Position numbers and translations under genes: made by a program. Source: Deltaproteobacteria bacterium (GTDB taxonomy: Bacteria; Desulfobacterota; Desulfobacteria; Desulfobacterales; SURF-15). Taken from it: DNA of 46,502 nucleotides. The DNA lies in the NCBI GenBank assembly GCA_019309565.1, contig JAFDFZ010000027.1, positions 1-46,502 of the forward strand, given 5' to 3'. Below are positions 7,537 through 16,142 of this stretch, one piece after another. The notes below the pieces were generated by a model. The model was not told the origin of the DNA, did no database searches, and worked only from the letters and a program-made list of their open reading frames with translations. Position 1 is the stretch's first letter. Every line of letters starts with the position of its first letter.

Positions 7537-7565
7537 TTGACTTTTTTATTTTTTTGGCGTAACAT
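7537..7565 (+). promoter_or_regulatory. Sigma70-type promoter for the integration module
   Basis: TTGACT (7537-7542), a 17-base T-rich spacer and TAACAT (7560-7565), about 30 bases upstream of the HTH gene at 7596. The spacing and -35 match are good. Confidence 0.6.
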
Positions 7566-7595
7566 TAAGAAAAAACCTTAACGAAAGGGCAGCAC

Positions 7596-7790
7596 ATGAG
7601 CTTATTAACCACAAAACAAGCGGCACAGCGGCTTGGCGTGAGCACAGCGAGGATCAGGGCCATGATTTTAGCCGGGCGATTGAAGGCTAAAAAATTTTCG
7701 CGGGTTTGGGTGATCCGCAAAGAAGCTTTGAAAGCCGTTGAAAACCGTAAACCGGGCAGACCGCCTAAAAAGCGTAAGGGGAAGGAATGA
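7596..7790 (+). CDS. Excisionase-like HTH DNA-binding protein
   Basis: 64 residues. Residues 1-50 are a MerR/excisionase-type helix-turn-helix: LLTTKQAAQRLGVSTARIRA, then MILAGRLKAKK and VWVIRKEALK. The tail KPGRPPKKRKGKE contains a GRP core flanked by basic residues, like an AT-hook. Small proteins of this kind bend DNA at att sites or regulate integrase genes. It starts a four-gene run (HTH, two tiny membrane proteins, recombinase), supporting a role as recombination directionality factor or local regulator. It overlaps the next small gene at ATGA. Confidence 0.7.
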   Translation: MSLLTTKQAAQRLGVSTARIRAMILAGRLKAKKFSRVWVIRKEALKAVENRKPGRPPKKRKGKE

Positions 7791-7963
7791 AAACAACCAA
7801 TGCTCTATTGGCTATAATCGCAGCTTTGCTTCTCTGGATTGCTGTATCCTTAACAAGGCCGGTACAGGCTGGGAAAGATGGAATCCTAAGCGTGAACATC
7901 AAACAGGTTGCAGGCCGAAACATCGTTTATGGTGACCCCTTGCCTGTTAAGATCGTAAAATGA
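7787..7963 (+). CDS. Very small secreted or membrane-anchored protein
   Basis: 58 residues, starting at the ATGA overlap with the HTH gene and preceded by GGGGAAGGA. Residues 1-28 look like a signal peptide or anchor (MKTTNALLAIIAALLLWIAV, then SLTRPVQAG, with a plausible cleavage after VQA). The remaining ~30 residues are polar with a beta pattern (SVNIKQVAGRNIVYGDPLPV). I recognise no family. Its tight linkage to the integration genes argues that it is real. Confidence 0.5.
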   Translation: MKTTNALLAIIAALLLWIAVSLTRPVQAGKDGILSVNIKQVAGRNIVYGDPLPVKIVK

Positions 7964-7975
7964 AAGAGAGATCCC

Positions 7976-8095
7976 ATGAACATTTTGGACAATCTTCTCA
8001 TTGAATTTGCGGCCGAGATTGCCAGCGGTGTTTTCCCGGAGGCCGTGCCGGCCATCGTTGTTGGTATTATTGTGTTATCAATAGTAATGCTTTAA
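7976..8095 (+). CDS. 39-residue single-span membrane protein
   Basis: ATG at 7976 preceded by GAAAGAGAG, stop at 8095, 15 bases before the recombinase. The N-terminus is acidic/amphipathic (MNILDNLLIEFAAEIASG) and the C-terminus is one hydrophobic helix (IVVGIIVLSIVML). Candidate roles would be a holin-like or toxin-like small protein; nothing in the sequence picks one. Confidence 0.4.
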   Translation: MNILDNLLIEFAAEIASGVFPEAVPAIVVGIIVLSIVML

Positions 8096-8110
8096 AAAAA
8101 GGGGGGGGCA

Positions 8111-9691
8111 ATGAAGCCATTGCGTTTTGCACCATTAGTCCGGGTATCCTCAGAACAACAGGAGCGGCGGGGCGAGTCTCTGAATGTGCAACGAAAAGCC
8201 ATAGAAAACTATGTTGAAGCCTTGGGCGGCACACTTATTGATAACCCCTGGCGCTACAGCGGCCAGGAGCACGCCACAGGAATAGAGGAGAGGGAAAAAC
8301 TGGATAGCTTGTTGGCCGATTCTGGTAAAGGGTTATTTGACGCCCTAATTGTTTATGATACCTCAAGGTGGAGCCGCGATAATCTCAAAAGCAAACAGGG
8401 ATTAGAGACACTAAGACAAAATGGTGTACGGTTCTTTTGCGGTATGCAAGAATTGGATTTGTGGAATCCGGATCACACTTTGATTTTGGGTATAGGGGTG
8501 GAAATAGGCGAATACCAGGCTAAGAAACAAACCAGAAGGTCGCTGGAAAGCCGCATTGAGAAGGCCAAACGCGGCGAGTTAGCCAGCGGCAACAGGCCCG
8601 TGGGCCGTACATGGAACAAGAAAACCAAGCAATGGGGTATAGATCCAGCGGTAAAGGCGAAATACGAACAGATAGCAGCAGAGTTTTTAGCCGGAAAAAG
8701 CATCCCTCAATTGGCTAAGGCCTATGGTATGGATCGGCGCAGGCTTCAGGACAATCTTTACTCCTGTATGGGCACAAAGTGGGTACAGAAAATTGATGGC
8801 AGGCGGTACGGCTTGGGGATACAGGAGTTTAAAACCCAAATACCCCGGCTTTTACCGGACGAAACCGTACAAGCCATAAGGTGCAAAATAGACGCCCACA
8901 AAACCGTGTATCATGGAAAGATCAAAAACAGCTATCTCTTGAGCCGCATGGTTATATGCGGGCATTGCGGGCGGGCACTCTATGGGGTAACCATAAACGG
9001 TTACCCTTATTACAGGCACGAAAAGGGGGAGTGCAAGTATTTTACATATATCGCTTGCAAGCTATTGGAGCAAGCCATTGTGCCTCATGTATTTAGGCTC
9101 ATAGGCGATGCCCCTGCTATGGAACGAGCAGCGTTATCGGCAATACCCAGTAGAGAGGCCAGGGAAAAAATTGAGGCGCGTTTACGGCAAAATAAGAGGG
9201 ATTTGCTCAAAATCAACAGCGCAATAAACCAGATTCAAACGGCATACGAAAGCGAAATTTACACTCAGGCAGAGGCCTCCACCCGAATTAAAAACCACCG
9301 GGTACGCAAAGAGACGTTACAGGCCGAAGCGGCAAAATTGCAAACCCAATTGGCGAATATGCCGGAGGGCGACGCTGTTATCAGGCGGGCCAGATTAGCA
9401 CTAAAGCAGCTACAAGAGACAATGAGCACATGGCGGCACTTTACTGCAATGAATTGGGACGATAAACGGGCCATGCTTCAAATGCTCTTTACCGCACCCG
9501 ATCACGAAGGCAATAGAAGTGGTGTTTATCTATGGAAAGATAACCGCAATTCTGATGAGCCTTGGTATTATGAAATTAGGGGTACCATCGGGGGCAATCC
9601 GGTTTTTGATGTTGAGCGATTCAGCACGGGCGATTATAAGGTAGATAGTACCCGTACCACTATGGCTTCGCCCTTAAGTGCCCCCGCTTGA
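8111..9691 (+). CDS. Large serine recombinase (integrase)
   Basis: 526 residues, start preceded by a GGGGGGG run. The N-terminal resolvase-type catalytic domain (about 1-150) has the nucleophile Ser13 in RVSSEQQ and the conserved YDTSRWSRDN segment. A recombinase domain follows, then a zinc ribbon (CGHCGRALYGV and a later CKYF/C pair, around residues 280-315), a coiled coil (about 360-420) and a short C-terminal region. Length and order fit phage-type large serine integrases, which join attP and attB without host factors and need a directionality factor to excise. Its position at the right edge places the attachment site just downstream. All visible catalytic elements are intact. Confidence 0.9.
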   Translation: MKPLRFAPLVRVSSEQQERRGESLNVQRKAIENYVEALGGTLIDNPWRYSGQEHATGIEEREKLDSLLADSGKGLFDALIVYDTSRWSRDNLKSKQGLETLRQNGVRFFCGMQELDLWNPDHTLILGIGVEIGEYQAKKQTRRSLESRIEKAKRGELASGNRPVGRTWNKKTKQWGIDPAVKAKYEQIAAEFLAGKSIPQLAKAYGMDRRRLQDNLYSCMGTKWVQKIDGRRYGLGIQEFKTQIPRLLPDETVQAIRCKIDAHKTVYHGKIKNSYLLSRMVICGHCGRALYGVTINGYPYYRHEKGECKYFTYIACKLLEQAIVPHVFRLIGDAPAMERAALSAIPSREAREKIEARLRQNKRDLLKINSAINQIQTAYESEIYTQAEASTRIKNHRVRKETLQAEAAKLQTQLANMPEGDAVIRRARLALKQLQETMSTWRHFTAMNWDDKRAMLQMLFTAPDHEGNRSGVYLWKDNRNSDEPWYYEIRGTIGGNPVFDVERFSTGDYKVDSTRTTMASPLSAPA

Positions 9692-9697
9692 AGCGGG
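9683..9697 (+). terminator. Hairpin overlapping the recombinase stop codon
   Basis: CCCGCTT (9683-9689) pairs with AAGCGGG (9691-9697). A second, weaker hairpin with a T-rich loop (TCTGA/TCAGA, around 9706-9720) follows. Together they may end the element's transcript. The interval 9698-9777 is also the likely site of the right attachment end. Confidence 0.45.
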
Positions 9698-9777
9698 ATC
9701 ACACATCTGATTTTTTCAGACTAAAGTGTGCGACTTGCAGATGAAACCCTCCGACTCGTGCAAGATCCAGGTATTAG

Positions 9778-10480
9778 ATGAAAAAAACAATGAAAAGCGG
9801 AATAGTGTTTATTACAGCTTTTTAAATCTGCCTCATCTTTGCATTAACTGCAGACAGCGTCCAAGCCACATCAATTTCAGAAAGCACTGAAATTATTGAT
9901 TGGCTCCTGAACATTTCTACCGATTCGGGTATGATTATCAACTACCCCTTCCAAGTAAGTGGACCAGAGGCATGGGCTTGGGAGCCGTTGAATTATGACG
10001 AAGATTGGGATTATATCGCGTCTTGGGTTGATACGTCTGCTACGGCCTCAGTACCAGATGCAACAGGCGAGGGCTGTACATCCGACACGGAGATAGGTGA
10101 ATCAGTCCGGGTGGATGTAACTGGTTATAAACAAGCCGAGTCATATGTATGGGCAGCGCGTGGAGCAGATTTCGAGGTATTGAACGGTAACGGCTATATT
10201 TATATTTCTCTTGATTATTACCTTTATCAAGATATGAGAACAGAATTCCTTGTAGACTGGGCCGAGGGTTGGGCCTGGGCAGGGTTATGGTTACATAACG
10301 ACGATGCAGGAACCGACGATTATGATGAGGATGAGTTAGATAACGCGGTTTATGACGGGGCAAGTTTCATCGATGGCAAGGATAACACCTTGTTCGTATT
10401 CTTATTTTTTCCCAGGGTGATTGGGGTTGGTTTGGTGTTTTAATAGAAAATTATGCATATGCATCCAGTGTTTCGGAAAT
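9778..10480 (+). pseudogene. Decayed secreted-protein gene (nonsense plus frameshift)
   Basis: Translation from the ATG at 9778 gives a typical signal peptide (MKKTMKSGIVFITAF), interrupted by TAA at 9823-9825, then continues in frame as ICLIFALTADSVQA and into a tryptophan- and aspartate-rich protein (open from 9931). Near 10405, at a run of T residues, the frame ends in an atypical tail. A different frame continues better as GDWGWFGVLIENYAYASS. Two lesions in one frame argue for a pseudogene rather than recoding; TAA cannot encode selenocysteine. The intact protein was probably exported. A separate open stretch at 10421-10648 ending in ARYGLNIIAPVYEKD may be a fragment of another gene. Confidence 0.6.
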
Positions 10481-10749
10481 GATACGATCCAGGTGCTTAA
10501 GGAAATCGGTTCGGTCAGCGCTGTCTTTAAAGATCGCTTTCCGTTCGATTCCACGGATGATGATATGATGCAGGGCTCCTGGAGCATCTGGGCGGACTTT
10601 GCGAGGTATGGATTAAACATAATCGCACCGGTGTATGAGAAGGACTAAAAAAGGCTTTGACAAAAGGCAAGAAATGATCCAACATTTAAAAATAAATATT
10701 CCAACGACCACAACTGCACTTTAAATGTATACAATGGGGAGTTGTGCGC

Positions 10750-11145
10750 ATGAAGGAAGTGATTGTCAGTGCACTTCAAGAACTTATTGTTCCGGAGCTT
10801 GATCGGATCAAGGAAGAAAACGGGCAAATAAAGACAATTCTTGAGCTGACGAACAAGCGGCTTGATGATGTAAATCTACATCTGGCAGATCAGAGTCGGA
10901 GAATCGATGAAACGAACAAGCGAATAGACCTGGTACGCGAGGAGTTGGGGAAACGAATCGATGAGACCAACAAGCGCATCGATGATGTTCGGGAGGAGTT
11001 ATCCCGGCAGGATGCTGAAATTAACCGGAGGCTGGATCGGCTTTACGAGGTTATCGTAAGGCGAGATGAGCATTCAAGGGTTGAAGAGCGTGTGGCAGCC
11101 TTGGAGCGGGATGTAAATGAGCTGAAGCGCAAAATTGCTGCATGA
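10750..11145 (+). CDS. Coiled-coil protein with near-identical heptad repeats
   Basis: 131 residues from the ATG at 10750, preceded by GGGGAG; an in-frame GTG two codons upstream is too close to that site. Nearly the whole protein is a charged coiled coil. The unit RIDETNKRID-xVREEL occurs twice in succession (about residues 50-90). No transmembrane segment or enzyme motif is visible. Similar short coiled-coil proteins occur widely without an assigned role. It stands alone, about 800 bases from the toxin-antitoxin genes downstream on the other strand. Confidence 0.65.
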   Translation: MKEVIVSALQELIVPELDRIKEENGQIKTILELTNKRLDDVNLHLADQSRRIDETNKRIDLVREELGKRIDETNKRIDDVREELSRQDAEINRRLDRLYEVIVRRDEHSRVEERVAALERDVNELKRKIAA

Positions 11146-11256
11146 TAGAACCTATAAGAACATTCATGGAGAACTCGTAAGAATTGATCCCAGAATCCTT
11201 GATCCAAACACAGAAGTTATACGTTTTTAACCCATTATTTCAATATTTCAACATTC

Positions 11257-11286
11257 CCTGTCTGCGTGCGGACACGCACAGGCAGG
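11257..11286. repeat. Dispersed hairpin repeat, copy A
   Basis: A 30-base imperfect palindrome built on CCTGTCTGCGTGC and GCACAGGCAGG. A related copy lies inverted at 19838-19866 (about 24 of 29 positions). It sits in the gene-free stretch 11146-11548, in which nothing else is evident. Confidence 0.55.
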
Positions 11287-11548
11287 CATTATTCCATGAA
11301 GGTAGCAAAAGCCGACTGTCACCAAAAGACTAATGAATACAATAGATTGTACAAATTCCGAGACATCGTTACGCGGTGTCAAAAAAGCAAAGAAACTCAT
11401 AAAATCATAAAGGTCCCTTCATATCCTTTAAGCATTGGGTGAAACATTAATCATGCGATTAAGTGAGCTTTCCTTATGCCGTCCCATGGGATTTTGCAGA
11501 TTAACGCAGACTGGGCAAGGATGGAGTGGATAGTGTTTGAAAGAAAGC

Positions 11549-11950
11549 TCAAGTAATCCAGCAAATAGTGACCTCCCGGGAAAGTTTTTCAAATTCAGGA
11601 TCCCCGGTAACAACAGTTGCTTTTAGCTTTGATGAGAGGGCGGCGGCGAAACAGTCAGCATAGGCAACAGGGTAAGTCGCTTTCAGCTTGGCTGCTCTAT
11701 ATGTCAAGTCTTGGTCAGCATCGACAAGCTGAATGGAATGCTTGTTGAACTGTTTCATTACCTTTTCAGCCTCTTCCATGCCAGCTTCCCTTATTGTATT
11801 GTAATAAATTTCACCCCAATTAATAACAGACATGAAGCCCCGGGCCCTTTTTCTGCCTATAGCGCTTAAAATTTCCGCGACCCTGTCTGCTCCAGGCTCA
11901 TCCTCAAAAAAAGCAATCATAGCAAAACTGTCAAGTACATATGTTTTCAC
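11549..11950 (-). CDS. vapC: PIN-domain toxin, VapC-like
   Basis: 133 residues. The PIN fold carries the acidic set expected for a metal-dependent RNase: Asp7 (VLDSFAM), Glu47 (NWGEIYYN), Asp99 (YADCFAAAL) and Asp117 (VTGDPEF). VapC toxins cleave tRNA or rRNA when freed from their antitoxin. The gene overlaps the upstream antitoxin gene by four bases (ATGA). Length is normal and no lesion is visible. The nearest alternative is a stand-alone PIN nuclease, which the paired antitoxin makes unlikely. Confidence 0.85.
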   Translation of the reverse strand: MKTYVLDSFAMIAFFEDEPGADRVAEILSAIGRKRARGFMSVINWGEIYYNTIREAGMEEAEKVMKQFNKHSIQLVDADQDLTYRAAKLKATYPVAYADCFAAALSSKLKATVVTGDPEFEKLSREVTICWIT

Positions 11951-12177
11951 AATTTCGCTTCCTCTTTCCGATCCGCAATGAGCCTCTTTAGTACGCGTCC
12001 TTTAGTTGTTAATATCCCCCGCCCCTGCTTGACGGGGTCCTCATGGATTGGCTCGAGAATGATTTTGTCATTCTGCTCATATATATTGATCGGGGTTCCC
12101 TTAACAATCCCGAATTTCTTCCTTAAAACGGCAGGGATAACAATTTGACCTTTGATTGTAGATGTCACAATAGGCAT
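11947..12177 (-). CDS. vapB: AbrB/SpoVT-type antitoxin, VapB-like
   Basis: 76 residues. The N-terminal 50 form a swapped-hairpin AbrB/MazE DNA-binding domain (STIKGQIVIPAVLRKKFGI, then GTPINIYEQNDKIILEPI). The C-terminal basic tail would wrap the toxin. It lies directly upstream of vapC with an overlapping stop/start. The ribosome site (TGAGGTTGATTCA) is good. An inverted repeat over its promoter fits autoregulation by the toxin-antitoxin complex. Confidence 0.85.
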   Translation of the reverse strand: MPIVTSTIKGQIVIPAVLRKKFGIVKGTPINIYEQNDKIILEPIHEDPVKQGRGILTTKGRVLKRLIADRKEEAKL

Positions 12178-12191
12178 TGAATCAACCTCAT

Positions 12192-12239
12192 AGTATTACG
12201 AATTTATCAAATTATGTAATACTTATTGTTGTATGTCAA
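12192..12239 (-). promoter_or_regulatory. vapBC promoter with operator-like inverted repeat
   Basis: On the minus strand, TTGACA (12234-12239), a 17-base spacer and CATAAT (12211-12216) make a near-consensus promoter. AGTATTAC (12192-12199) and GTAATACT (12216-12223) form a perfect inverted repeat. One arm covers the spacer and -10 edge and the other lies downstream, as expected for repression by VapBC. Confidence 0.7.
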
Positions 12240-12253
12240 CAGATTTTTTCACA

Positions 12254-14950
12254 TTAAATCGAAAACCCGGGCAGCCTGAACTTCATCGTAACCTCCCCGG
12301 TGGTTTTATCGATGTGCAGCAGCTTATCTTCACCGGCAGTGGGCTTAAGTTTCCTGCCGGTAGCCATCTCAAGCAACCCGCCGATAAAGGCAAGCCCGGT
12401 ATTCAGCACCTCTTCCAGTTTTTCCGGGGATTGCTCGGGGGCTGCAGTACTGGCTGCCGCCTGCTCGGAGACGGAGGTTTCCAGTTGGCTCCCACCGTCA
12501 GTCTCTTCAGCGGTTACATCAACCGCTGATACTTCGGTCCTGTTCAATACTTCCGGATTAAGATAATGAGGTGTATCTTCTGGGATCTCATCAGAGACGG
12601 TTTCCGATGCAGGGGGCGGCAGAGTCGTCTCCGAGAGCATCTCGCGCAGCTTGTTGATCAGTTCTGTGCGTTTTTCCCGGCTGAATTTCACCACATCGAT
12701 ACCACCGTCAAACACTCCGCGAAACAGATCCTCTTTTAGCTGGAGTCCGGCTAAGATTTTTTCTTCAATACTGTTTTTGGTGATAAGATTCACCACGTTT
12801 ACACTGCGGCTTTTCTGTCCGATACGGTTGACCCGGCCGATGCGTTGTCGCATTCGGGATGGATTCCAGGGAAGCTCGAAATTAAGCACACAGTCCGCAG
12901 CCTGCAGGTTCAAGCCGGTGCCCCCGGCGTCTGTGGATAAAAATACTCGACATTGCGGATTATTGGTGAACTCATCGATCAGGGCCTGACGCTTTTTTAC
13001 GGGAATTTTTCCGGAAAGTTCCACAAAAGGGATTTTTGCATCCGACAGATGACGTCCTATCAAATAGGTCATGGTGGTCCATTCGCTGAAAATAACCATT
13101 TTCCGTCCGTTTTGTATCACAAAATCCTCAAGGATACCTTCTAGTTCTTTAAGCTTGGGAGAGATATGGGTTTTTCTATCGATCAGATACGTGGAATTGC
13201 AAACCATGCGCATACGAAGCAAAAGTTCCTGTATGCGCCGCAGGTCCATGGGGGTCAGGTATTTTTTGTTCAAAAGTGGCATCAGTGCCTGGGCGTAACC
13301 GGCATGGATTTTCTGCTGGCGGTGGTGCAGATCCAGATAGTAATTATTGACAAGCTCCCGGGGCAGATCCTTTAACACTTCCTCTTTGCGTCGCCGTATA
13401 ACAACCTGTTTTAGCCGTTCATGCAAGGATTCCAGGTTCCGGTAGCCGATGATTTTCCCTTTTTTCTTGCGGCTTAGCATGTAATGGTCTGCGGCGAATT
13501 GCCAAAGCGGTGCCAGCATAAGTGGGTTAAGAAACTGCACAATCGAATAGACATCCTCAAGCCGGTTTTCAAGTGGGGTTCCGGTAAGCACTATGGAGTG
13601 TTTGCGGGGAATTGATTTGACCGCTTCTGCAGTCTTGGTTGAAAAATTTTTAATCCTCTGGGCTTCATCCAATATCACCAGATCCGGCTTGAAGCGGGCC
13701 AGTGGTGTAACATCCCGCAATACGGCCTCATAGTTGGTGATTTTAAAATATGCGTCCACTTTTTCGTAAATTTCCTGGCGACGGGCAGGTGGGCCTTCTA
13801 TAATAGCTGCGGTTTCATCGGAAAATCGCTCAATCTCCCGTTTCCACTGCTCCTTAAGGGAGGCAGGGGTTACGACAAGCACCTTTTCAAATCCGAAAAC
13901 ATCCTTTTTGGAAATGGCAAGCGCGATAGCCTGCAGGGTTTTTCCCAGGCCCATCTCGTCGCCGATTAACACAGCATCTTTGAAAAGGCCGAAGGCTACC
14001 CCCTGCTGTTGATATGGGTAGAGGCGTGTATTTAGTTTGATAGGCGGCGGATCGATCGTTTTTGCCAGTTCGGCCAGTTGTTCTTTTTGTAAATATCTGT
14101 CCAGGCGATCCAGCAGTGCCGGATCGATTCGAAACGACTTGATTCCTTCAAGCCTATCAAGCAGGGTGTAGAGTTGTGTGAGATTCTCTTTGTTGAAGAA
14201 TCCTTTGCTATCAAAATATTCTTTTAATACTTTTCCCAGGCCTCTTATTTCACTGACTGGCCGTTCGTAAAAAATCCTTGGACGATTCGCGGTCGAATCC
14301 CAGAAAAGATCATAAAACGGAAAGGTCTCCAGGGTTACTTTCTCCTTAAAATTTTTCTTTTTATGGAAATATGTTTGAAAATAAATTAAATGTTTGCACG
14401 TGCCCAGGCGGTTTACCTGATAATCCGGGCAAGAGCAATGGCCTGCGCCCTGCACCGGATCATGCAAAATTACGGTATACTGCTTGCCATCGGCAGTCAT
14501 CAACAGGTGCTCTCCTTTGAACATCTCACCCTCAATAACCGTAAAGACTTCGCTGCGTGCGCGTACTTTGCGATCCTCAAGAGCCTGGAGACGGATTTCT
14601 TCGGCGGTAAGAAAATCTTCTTCATCTGGCTCAGACAGTTGTGGCCTGCTGGCGGCCCTTTTCCAGTTCCGTAAAATGTCTCTGGCATCCAGAAGCGCAG
14701 CAACGGCATGCTTACACCCTTTTCCGGGATAGGGGCAGTCGCAAGCTATATCCACTGCATCATCATTGATACGCAGCCTGATGGCATATTCACCATAGCT
14801 GCCATCTACCTGGTAATCGAAAATTCCTCTTTCCGGTACGGACTGTTTCAAAAAAAACGCACCGTTTTCATAAATGCTAACCCCTCTTTCATAGATCAAC
14901 GGGGAGTCAGCAAAATGTTTCTTTACGATTTGGGCGTTTAGGTCGAGCAT
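12254..14950 (-). CDS. SNF2-family DEAD/DEAH-like helicase with SWIM zinc fingers
   Basis: 898 residues from the ATG at 14950, preceded on the minus strand by AAGGAGGAATTGCCCC; upstream in-frame methionines lack a ribosome site. Two SWIM-type zinc fingers occupy the N-terminus (CDCPYPGKGCKHAVA around residue 70 and CSCPDYQVNRLGTCKH around residue 165). The SNF2 ATPase follows: GDEMGLGKTLQ (Walker A), LVILDEAQRIKN (DEAQ box), LTGTPLENR, and a C-terminal helicase domain with STDAGGTGLNLQ and RQRIGRVNRIGQ. The last ~120 residues are low-complexity and acidic. Bacterial members are DNA-dependent ATPases of the HepA/RapA-related group; the exact target is unknown. It is intact, with no clear operon partner. 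Confidence 0.85.
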   Translation of the reverse strand: MLDLNAQIVKKHFADSPLIYERGVSIYENGAFFLKQSVPERGIFDYQVDGSYGEYAIRLRINDDAVDIACDCPYPGKGCKHAVAALLDARDILRNWKRAASRPQLSEPDEEDFLTAEEIRLQALEDRKVRARSEVFTVIEGEMFKGEHLLMTADGKQYTVILHDPVQGAGHCSCPDYQVNRLGTCKHLIYFQTYFHKKKNFKEKVTLETFPFYDLFWDSTANRPRIFYERPVSEIRGLGKVLKEYFDSKGFFNKENLTQLYTLLDRLEGIKSFRIDPALLDRLDRYLQKEQLAELAKTIDPPPIKLNTRLYPYQQQGVAFGLFKDAVLIGDEMGLGKTLQAIALAISKKDVFGFEKVLVVTPASLKEQWKREIERFSDETAAIIEGPPARRQEIYEKVDAYFKITNYEAVLRDVTPLARFKPDLVILDEAQRIKNFSTKTAEAVKSIPRKHSIVLTGTPLENRLEDVYSIVQFLNPLMLAPLWQFAADHYMLSRKKKGKIIGYRNLESLHERLKQVVIRRRKEEVLKDLPRELVNNYYLDLHHRQQKIHAGYAQALMPLLNKKYLTPMDLRRIQELLLRMRMVCNSTYLIDRKTHISPKLKELEGILEDFVIQNGRKMVIFSEWTTMTYLIGRHLSDAKIPFVELSGKIPVKKRQALIDEFTNNPQCRVFLSTDAGGTGLNLQAADCVLNFELPWNPSRMRQRIGRVNRIGQKSRSVNVVNLITKNSIEEKILAGLQLKEDLFRGVFDGGIDVVKFSREKRTELINKLREMLSETTLPPPASETVSDEIPEDTPHYLNPEVLNRTEVSAVDVTAEETDGGSQLETSVSEQAAASTAAPEQSPEKLEEVLNTGLAFIGGLLEMATGRKLKPTAGEDKLLHIDKTTGEVTMKFRLPGFSI

Positions 14951-15093
14951 GGGGCAATTCCTCCTTGTGACTATTTTGGATAGCTCTTTGATAGTACAAT
15001 ATGCCATATTTTGTATCAACAATAATTCAAAATAACAATATATTGTTTTTGGGTCACGGCAGTTGATTGTTTCCATCGAGGAATGGGTGCCCC

Positions 15094-16107
15094 ATGGGAG
15101 CCGCAGCGGATCAAACCGTTTGGTTTTATCCGGAGTTGGCAAGAGATTTGGAGGAGGTTCGAAAGGGGGTGCTGCTTAAGGCTGAAAGAGATTCAGAGCG
15201 GATATACCTGTTGACAGCACTGGGAGCGCCGGAGATAGCTATTCTGGCTAATAACAGCGCTGAGCCTTTCAATCTTCTATGTCTTTTTAAAGAGATATCT
15301 CTTTCCTGGATCGTGCTTCCCCGGGCATACGAGCTTCTTGAAAAACAGCATTGCCGCTGCTTGCCTTATTATCTGCGATATATGCTTAAAGAAAAAAACC
15401 CCCGATTCCTGAAGGTGATCTCACGGATTCTTATCGAATTTTTTGGAAACTTCGCTAAGAAATTCATGGATGAAGATATCGATTCACAGCGGGCAGCTGA
15501 CATCCTGTTTTACGGATATTCAACACTTTTCTGGAAAAACTTAAGGGATCCGCCACACGGGTTCGAAGATATTGCACTGTTCGATATTTACCTTAACTGG
15601 ACTCAGGCCTTCTGGAAACGATTCGATGCCGGAAGAGAGGATATGGAAAAGATGATTGGATGTATGAGCGATGTCAAACGCAAACTTTTCCTCCGGCCCG
15701 GGAATAATACCGGTCCGGAGGTCTCCAATGACCCGAGCTGGCTTCAGGTTGTGCTCCGGCACGGTCAGCTTGGGATCGGGGCGGCTGTTGAATATCTATT
15801 GCCGGTACATTCCGATGGGACGCTGAAAACACATCGATATTCAATAAGGGATTTACCGGGGAAAATCTGGCCGCTTTTGCGAACCCTAAAAGAACAATAT
15901 CCAGCAGAAAGCTACAGAACACGGGAATCGACCCGGAAGTTTTTAATCATACTTAAACATCGCTGTTTGGATCCTGATGCAGTTACATTAAATCAGGAAA
16001 CAGCACAGGAAAGATTCATCCGCTTTCGTACCGCAGCCCTCATCCAGGATGTTTTAAAATCCATATCCCGATCAGAAGCAGACCACAGCCGACGGCCTCC
16101 ATCCTGA
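15094..16107 (+). CDS. Hypothetical protein divergent to the SNF2 gene
   Basis: 337 residues from the ATG at 15094 (GAGG 12 bases upstream); a TTG at 15067 would add nine residues. It is mostly alpha-helical, with no signal peptide, no convincing transmembrane span and no catalytic motif I can recognise. Distinct segments include LPYYLRYMLKEKNPRFLKVI and an aromatic stretch FDIYLNWTQAFWKRF. It is transcribed divergently from the SNF2 gene across about 140 AT-rich bases, so shared regulation is possible. Length and codon pattern support a real gene; function is not assigned. Confidence 0.6.
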   Translation: MGAAADQTVWFYPELARDLEEVRKGVLLKAERDSERIYLLTALGAPEIAILANNSAEPFNLLCLFKEISLSWIVLPRAYELLEKQHCRCLPYYLRYMLKEKNPRFLKVISRILIEFFGNFAKKFMDEDIDSQRAADILFYGYSTLFWKNLRDPPHGFEDIALFDIYLNWTQAFWKRFDAGREDMEKMIGCMSDVKRKLFLRPGNNTGPEVSNDPSWLQVVLRHGQLGIGAAVEYLLPVHSDGTLKTHRYSIRDLPGKIWPLLRTLKEQYPAESYRTRESTRKFLIILKHRCLDPDAVTLNQETAQERFIRFRTAALIQDVLKSISRSEADHSRRPPS

Positions 16108-16142
16108 AGCGACAGTTTTCCTTGAGATAAAAGATTTTTTAG

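Larger units (their letters stand above)
734..9691 (+). mobile_element. Integrated satellite-like element (serine recombinase, TerS, capsid)
   Basis: This is the coding extent of a compact element in which nearly all genes point the same way. It has DNA-binding and replication-type genes on the left, a P27-type small terminase, an HK97-type capsid protein and one other phage-type structural protein in the middle, and an excisionase-like HTH plus a large serine recombinase at the right end. Large terminase, portal, protease, head-tail and tail genes are absent. That fits a phage satellite using a helper, or a deletion-reduced prophage. I found no convincing direct repeat marking attL/attR. The left boundary probably lies between 440 and 733 and the right between 9692 and 9777. 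Confidence 0.7.

Noticed and set aside
9823-9825. Reading the in-frame stop in the signal peptide as selenocysteine or pyrrolysine
   Set aside because: The codon is TAA, which is not recoded for either; a second lesion downstream supports a pseudogene.
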